From NCBI GenBank assembly GCA_017893485.1, contig CM030362.1:178994166-179058165 (forward strand): a DNA stretch of 64,000 nucleotides, given 5' to 3'. The notes beneath the pieces are model-generated. The model was not told the origin of the DNA. It worked only from the letters and a program-made list of their open reading frames with translations, and searched no databases. Below are positions 58,480 to 64,000 of this stretch, piece after piece (the first letter of the stretch is position 1; each line of letters opens with the position of its first letter). The DNA comes from Hemerocallis citrina (lineage: Eukaryota > Streptophyta > Magnoliopsida > Asparagales > Asphodelaceae). The position numbers were made by a program, and so were the translations under genes.

Positions 58480-59608
58480 GTAAAAAGTATAAAGTACAAA
58501 GTAAGCATATTTGTGTTAAATTCCTTAGTTATCTTGCTTCTCTCACCGCTGACGCGTCTCTATCTCAATTAATCCATGCCGATTAGGCTATTAAAAATTA
58601 AAAAAAAAAACCCGAAATACCTAAACTAGCCCACTTCTCTCTCAATTCCTCCTCCCTAATCTGAAATGTTTCATCTCTCCAAACACTATGGCTGTGTTTG
58701 GATAGCTTTTTTATACCCTTTTTTCGTTTTCTAAAACCAAAAAGGTGTTTGGTTACCCTCTTCTCAAAGTAATTTTTTGCTTCTCATTTTCAGAAAAATC
58801 CAAAGCGGTCATTTCTTAACCCTTCCTCTATCTTTTTTGACGAGGACTTCTCTCTCTCTCGTCCCGATGCCTCTTTACTCCCTCTATACTCCCATCAACT
58901 GTCTCCATTACTCCCTCTTTACTCTCATCAACCGTCTCCTTTACTCCCTCTTTACTCCCATCAATCATCTCCTTTCTTCTGCGATACTGTTTTCTCCCTT
59001 CTCAAGCACCACGCTCGATCTGTCTTTAATCCCTCAAAGTCTACCCAAAAAATCAACGAACTAGGGGTTCATGGTCTGTGAGACCAGATCTGCTTACAAT
59101 AGAAGGTGTCTTCGAGAATGGTGCAGTCGAATCAAACGTTGGCTGAGGCTTGAATCTGTTGGAGACAACTTCTTTACACTTGAAAGCAAGCAAACTAAGA
59201 TATGTTTGAATTTGAACCAAATTTTTTACACCTTACAATGTTAGAGGGTTTCAGTTGCGCGAGGAGATAATTCCAGATCTGTGGGTTTTTTTTCCCCTGT
59301 TTTTTGGTTTTTTTTTTGGGGACTGATTTGAGCGATTAAAGAATTTTTATGAAATGGATTTGGAGATGATGAGTTCTGATCCTATTGTCGACTACACTCC
59401 TAACTATTGGCTTTCCAAATCGAATTATTGGATTAAAGAGATACCATTTTGTTCCTGTGAATTAAAAAAAGTTTTTGTCAAATATTGTTGAAAGAAGCCA
59501 TCATCTACAAATTATTATAGTAACCTGAGAAACTAATTTCAGTTCACTGTTATAGTTCAGCAATTGATGATTGTTTTATTTTATTTACCGTTTCTGTCGC
59601 TAATAAAG

Positions 59609-60324
59609 ATGACTAGTAAGGGGAAGAAGATGGAGGTGGATAGTGATATTGTCCTATGGCCAACATGTAATGAGCGGATATTTGTGGAATTGATGGAGGA
59701 GGAGGTCGACCGAAATAGTCTGAAAAGTTCGGCATTTGAAGGCAAAGTTTGGCAACAATTTGTTGCAAGTTTGAATTGCATGTGTAATCGTGCATACACG
59801 GTTAAACAATTAAAACAGAAACATTCCAGACTTAGGATTAAGTGGAGGGAGTTTCACACTTTGAAGAACCAGAGTGGTATGGGTTGGAATGAAGACAACC
59901 ATACAGTCACTTGCGAGCCCCATGTTTGGGAGACATATGTCAAGGTTCACATATATCTTTATTTTTATAACAGTGTGTGATTATCATCTTAATATACTTA
60001 TTCATGACTTTACTACTTGTAAATTAACAACACAAAATTTTTGAATAGGCACACCCTGCGGCTAAAACATTCAAATTGAAGGGATTGGCCAATTATGATG
60101 CTTTGACCAAAATTTTTGAGGGGTCTACTGCCCAGGGCTTACTTTCTAGGGCTTCAACTCAAAGGGTGTATGACTCCGATGAGGAACGGAGGGTCAATTT
60201 TGAGTTTACCCCCCCCCCCCCCCCCCAAATACCACAAAAGTCACATAAAAACAAGCACAATCCAATGTATGTTGCATCAATGCAATTCAGCTCCTTTGGG
60301 AATCCAAGTTTCAAGTACATATAA
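59609..60324 (+). CDS. Myb/SANT-like protein (Harbinger ORF1-type), 203 aa
   Basis: In PIF/Harbinger elements ORF1 is a Myb/SANT-like DNA-binding protein that works with the DDE transposase. Exon 1 is 59609-59944 and exon 2 60049-60324, joined across GTTCAC...AATAG in phase. The Myb/SANT-like (Myb_DNA-bind_3) fold appears as WPTCNERIFVELMEEEV, KVWQQFVASLN, TVKQLKQKHSRLRIKWREF and GMGWNEDNHTV, followed by WETYVKAHPAAKTFKLKGL. Exon 2 contains a run of C that reads poly-Pro and is prone to length change. The ATG at 59609 fits the domain start; an upstream in-frame ATG at 59564 gives a hydrophobic extension I consider untranslated. The domain is truncated relative to full ORF1 proteins only at the C-terminus, if at all. 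Confidence 0.8.
60210..60226. repeat. Poly(C) run inside ORF1
   Basis: About 17 C within exon 2 of the Myb/SANT gene. Length errors in assembly are likely here. Confidence 0.85.
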
Positions 60325-61051
60325 TATAATGTATTGGAACTTAACAAATAGAGAGTTGCAATGTAATATAATGTATTTCAACTTTATTCTTATTATGTGA
60401 CTTGAGATTGAAGCAAGTGTAATGAGTTACAAAACAACGGATGTGATCAAAGAATTTTCCTTATATTATATTCAAATGATCTTTCATATTACTCTTTTGC
60501 ATATTGCATATCAGTTTATGAAATGTTCTTAATACAATACGAATACAACATCTTCATTGGATAAAGTATAGTCGCATATCAGTTCATATGAACAAGCTTA
60601 AGGTATTTCACATTAATACAACTCCTCATATTGATAAGATTTGCTCGATTCGCTCTTTCTCAGGCTTTTTGTTCGTATACTTGTAGAACTTTGCTCTGTA
60701 ACTGCAGGAGAAAAAAAAAACTTCGGTAGAAAACTAATGCAAATTGATTAAACATACGCCTTTTATAATCTCATTGTCAGAAAAACTGTATTTCTATTAA
60801 TTTTAGAATTTAATTTTATACCCAAACGCCTTTTATAAGCTCATTATCCAATAACTATTTTTATGAAAATTTCAGATTTTTTGGTTTACCAAATGCATTT
60901 TATACTCTCATTTTCAAAAAACTGTTTTCAAAAATTTTTATTACCAAACAGCTTTTATACTCTCATTTTCAGAAAACTGTTTTCAGAAAACTCTTTTTTC
61001 AGTAAACTGTTTTCAGAAAACTGTTTTCAAAACAACTAACCAAACGCAACC

Positions 61052-61845
61052 TAAAAAATTTAGTGTGCTTGAGGATGGAGAGGGAGTGGTTGAGAAGGAA
61101 GCGGTAGGTGCTGTTGGTAGAGGAGGGGATGTAGCGTCGGAGGAGGAGGAGGGAGAAGGCAGAGAGAGTGGGAGCAGAGGAGGAGGGACCAGGCAGTGGG
61201 GATGGAGGTGGGGGCCATTGTGAGAGTATTTGAGAATGGCGACAAATTTTGAGGTTAGGATCTCGGGTTTCCTCTCTCCCTCAAACTATAACCGGTCTCC
61301 GCCGCCGCCGCTGCCGCCACCACCAGCAAACCCTTCATTCGTTGGCATTTTAAGTTTGGGTTTCGTAGCACCAGTGCTAATGAATCTTGTTGAAAGAGTT
61401 TGACATTTTTAGGGAGTTCGTGAGAGGAGCATTTGGGAAGGAAAGAAAGAACCGTGGGGCTACTTGTACGAGTATTGCATGTATTTTTTTTTTTTTTTTT
61501 TTGTGGAAATTTTATTAAACATCATAGGCTCATAGCTTTTTCATTTTTATAAAATTAGATCAGCTCTTCTTAGAAAAGATTAATGTGAAATTGGTCTTAT
61601 GTATAATGATGATTAAGATTAATTAGAAATTTTTAGCATTGTTCTTAGATAATGATACGAACAAAATCATGTCAATCTAATTGTTTGTTTGTCAAATTCG
61701 TCTAATGTTAGGGGTGGGAAATTTGGGGATATGGAGATGGAGCTTGGAATTCAAAGATTCCAAAAATCGGGTTCTATAGTGTGGAAGCCATTAACATAGG
61801 TAGTAGGAAGGAGAAGGAAGAATTTTTTGCCTTAAAAATATTTGT
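61052..61845. other. Interval with GGAGGAGG-rich block and poly(T)
   Basis: 61060-61340 is purine-rich (GGAGGAGGAG) then GCC-rich; the reverse-strand frame of 61 residues is low complexity and I do not call it. A T20 run at about 61484-61503 followed by GTGGAAATTTTATTAAAC reads on the reverse strand as AATAAAATTTCCAC plus poly(A), the usual 3' end of a LINE or retroposon. Confidence 0.5.
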
Positions 61846-61849
61846 GTTT

Positions 61850-62536
61850 AAGGGCCACTTTCCAAACTATTAGCGCTCGTGAGCTACCCTGTGCTACGTC
61901 AGCAGCGACTGCTATTCCCATTAGCGGCCTCTTCATTTTCTTTGTCGCTAATGGGAATAATGACCTTTGTTCTAAATTTTATGGGAGTATCTATCGCTAT
62001 TCCCATGGGAAACCTTAGCTTAAAATCAGTCGCAATTGGGAATAGCGACCACTAATGCAGTGTATACTCCACACTTAGCGAAATTTAGAGACCCTCTCTC
62101 TTCTATGTAATTTTTAAAAATAACAACTTAACTGATGTCGGAATTGGGAATAACGACCTAGTATTCCCAATAGCGACCACTAATGTAGTGTGTTCTCCAC
62201 ACTTAGCGAATTTTAGAGACCTTCTCTCTTCTATATAAATTTCAAAAATATACACTTAACTGAGATCACTATTGGAAATAACAACCTAGTATAACTGTGG
62301 TCGCTATTCCCAATAGCGACTAGTAGTGGGACTCGACCGCTAATAAGGTCGCTATTCCGACCCCGTCTCCCTCTCTCTTCACTTCACTTTGATTTCTTCT
62401 TCCCCCTTTTCTTCGCTTCCATAACCCAAAACTCCAATCACTCCCCCAAATCATCAAACACTTTCAAAAACCCCAAAAATTTCAAGAAATCTTTATCACT
62501 ATGACTCATCCGCCCCCTCCTCCAAAATAAATAATT
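61850..62536 (+). mobile_element. Left terminus of a second MULE (MULE B), truncated
   Basis: GGCCACTTTCCAAAC, ATTAGCG and CTACGTCAGCA correspond in order to blocks at the outer end of MULE A (CCACTTCCGAAAAC, ATTAGCG, GACACGTCAGTA). Palindromes of type GTCGCTATT-3-AATAGCGAC (62300-62320 perfect) recur. A C/T-rich leader and a short MTHPPPPPK frame with an immediate stop (62501 on) follow, then LTR-like sequence begins. Confidence 0.75.
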
Positions 62537-63204
62537 TGTGAAACCCTAGGTTAAATTGCATAACCTTAGCCCCTCCACATTTGAACCTTATATTCTCTCT
62601 CGTTGCTCCCGAAGGTTACCTCCATTACAATTGGTCATCATCTCAGGTATCATCTACTCCACCTTACTGATATGTGAAAACAATATAGTTTGTTTCATTA
62701 TGAGAATAAAAGTTTATCGGGGCTTATATTTGTGTATTTTGGGGTATAAATTGTATGTGGATAGATAGAGAGAGGTAGATGGTTATATTGGATTTGGTCT
62801 TTTTCTGGTGAGAATATGTATCAACTAAAATAGGTATTTAATACCCTAAACTTTCATTTTAATGAAAATATTGATTTTTACGTGTTGTGCACGTACAAAT
62901 TTCATGTGTATATTATTTATTTATTTTTATATATAAAATTTCTTTTGATAGTATGAACAATTATTTTTCCTTTCCTTTATTTTTCTAAAAGCCTACTTCT
63001 AAAGCCTAAAACACTATTTTATTTGTTGAGCCCACTTTAATAATTATTTATTTTATTATCTTGGCCCACAAGCCTAAGCTCACTAATTGTGAAGCCCACA
63101 AATTTAATTAATCAATTAAATGGTCAAACTTGTCATGTAGACTCAAATGGTGAATATTTTGATTAATTAAAAGTGTAAAAACTTCAAATAGGAGGTACTA
63201 GGGG

Positions 63205-63406
63205 CACGTGCATGCACGTGGTGTGCAATGCACACTTTTTTTGGGGCCGGTTGGTGCTTGGAGGAATGGGAGAGTGGTTGTGTGTGCATGGGTAGTTTAT
63301 TTGTGTGTGGGTGGTTGCTACAACTTCCCCTCCTATCCTAGCCATTCATCCTATAACCATCCAATGAATCTTAGCCCTCCAATCTATCCTAGAATTAGTA
63401 TAAATA
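63205..63406 (+). promoter_or_regulatory. LTR promoter: two G-boxes and TATA box
   Basis: CACGTG at 63205-63210 and 63215-63220, then TATAAATA at 63399-63406 followed by a C run. A TG-rich leader (63483-63512) follows. Confidence 0.6.
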
Positions 63407-63898
63407 CCCCCCCCCCCCTATCTACATATATTCCGCACTAATAAATTATTGAAAGAGGAAATTATATAGGAAGAATTATAGTAGTGTGAGTGTGAGAGTG
63501 TGTGTGTGTGTACCATTGGAGGCCGTCCATCATCCCCACACTTGGAGCTTTCAGTTTTGGCAAGGAAGCAAGGAGAGGAGGCTTTTGCATCGCAATCTAG
63601 GAGGAGAAGGCACTCTCTCGCATTCTAGGGGACTGTAGGAGATTTCTTATTGGCTTTTCTTCAAAGAGGTGGGTGTTATTATAAGCTAGGGATGAAATTG
63701 AATTGTTATTATAAGCTACTAGTTGAAATGAAATGTATGCTTTCCTAATTAGAAGAGAATTGATAAATTAGCAAATGTGTGTTGTTTGATTACTAGATTT
63801 ATTAATTGTGAGTAAAAGTGAATGTTCTAATTGTTTCTAATGGTAGTATGCTAAATATGTTCTAAATGCAAACTATGTGGATTAACTAGTAAAAAGAC

Positions 63899-63939
63899 TA
63901 GAACCATGTTTTTTTTTTTTTTGATGGAATAGAACCATG
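63899..63939 (-). repeat. Minimal retroposon scar with target duplication
   Basis: TAGAACCATG occurs at 63899-63908 and 63930-63939 and flanks T14 plus GATGGAA. On the reverse strand this is TTCCATC followed by A14, bracketed by a 10-bp direct repeat, as expected for an extremely 5'-truncated LINE-type insertion. Confidence 0.55.
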
Positions 63940-64000
63940 TTTGTTAATTAAAGTAGAATGTTATGCTAGAGATGAATGAATGAGGTAATTTGTTAAGTGA

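Larger units (their letters stand above)
58690..61051 (+). mobile_element. PIF/Harbinger-like element carrying only the Myb/SANT ORF
   Basis: Ends GGCTGTGTTTGGATAG (left) and, read inward from the right, GGTTGCGTTTGGTTAG are inverted repeats of the GG..GTTTGG type known from PIF/Harbinger/Tourist elements. Subterminal repeats with CTCATTTTCAGAAAACTG occur at both sides and are multiplied on the right (60760-61040). The expected 3-bp duplication is not exact (TAT/TAA). No DDE transposase is present, so it would need one in trans. Confidence 0.75.
62537..64000 (+). repeat. LTR of B type, cut by window end (start approximate)
   Basis: Shares with LTR B the TTTTACGTGN(T/G)GTGCACGT block (62878 and 18740), G-box pair, TATA box, and a leader with GGAGAAGGCACTCTC and TAGGAGATTTC like that of the reverse-strand LTR near 10150-10330. 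The start is placed at TGTGAAACCC by distance to the TATA box; it could be up to a few hundred bp further right. No coding sequence. Confidence 0.65.

Noticed and set aside
61060..61245. Reverse-strand Pro/Leu-rich 61-residue frame
   Set aside because: Low-complexity GGAGGAGG block; no support for a gene.

Overview
This is a stretch of plant nuclear DNA, most likely from a flowering plant with a repeat-rich genome. The evidence is LTR retrotransposons primed by initiator tRNA-Met, a chromovirus pol, a Tat-type gag, a Mutator-like element carrying a plant mobile domain gene, a PIF/Harbinger Myb/SANT gene and a hAT-type MITE. I see no ordinary host gene; almost everything I can name is transposon-derived. 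The species cannot be named from the sequence alone.

Layout. (1) 1-7307: a non-coding LTR element (LARD-like) with 3.2 kb LTRs, its 5' LTR cut by the window edge; its 2.5 kb interior holds a TTA-rich tract, a 27-bp minisatellite and a 55-nt piece of initiator tRNA-Met. (2) 7308-16.3 kb: a reverse-strand LTR with its primer site, a GAGCTC-rich block, two tandem-repeat blocks, and a broken reverse-strand Tat-type gag without pol. (3) 16.5-49.7 kb: an old chromovirus-like element whose gag was split by two solo LTRs. One of them (B, 18389-49373) received solo LTR C (21271-48345), which received a reverse-strand, gag-less chromovirus E (24431-44514), which received an almost intact Ty1/copia element F (29351-39381). 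Exact 5-bp target duplications (GAACT, CCCTA, GTCAC, CGAAT) fix this order. A further solo LTR D (44665-47702) lies inside C. (4) 49.7-51.1 kb: an LTR fragment and a 510-bp hAT-like MITE. (5) 51115-58479: a 7.4 kb MULE with a perfect 9-bp target duplication and ~450-bp inverted repeats, carrying two convergent broken genes (plant mobile domain protein and MUDRA-like transposase). (6) 58690-61051: a PIF/Harbinger-like element with its Myb/SANT ORF only. (7) 61.8-64 kb: one terminus of a second, related MULE, then the beginning of another B-type LTR running off the window.

The one functional-looking gene set is in copia F: gag, a protease-integrase-RT-RNase H polyprotein, and an extra 367-residue ORF downstream of pol. 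Its two LTRs differ at about three places by eye, so it inserted very recently.

The most unusual signals are: pairs of a short GTCGAC palindrome set 20-21 bp apart in two unrelated retroelement superfamilies (copia F and chromovirus E); 9-3-9 palindromes in two different MULE termini whose arms differ by compensating changes; and the initiator tRNA-Met fragment inside the LARD-like element, ending just before the position that is normally m1A58.
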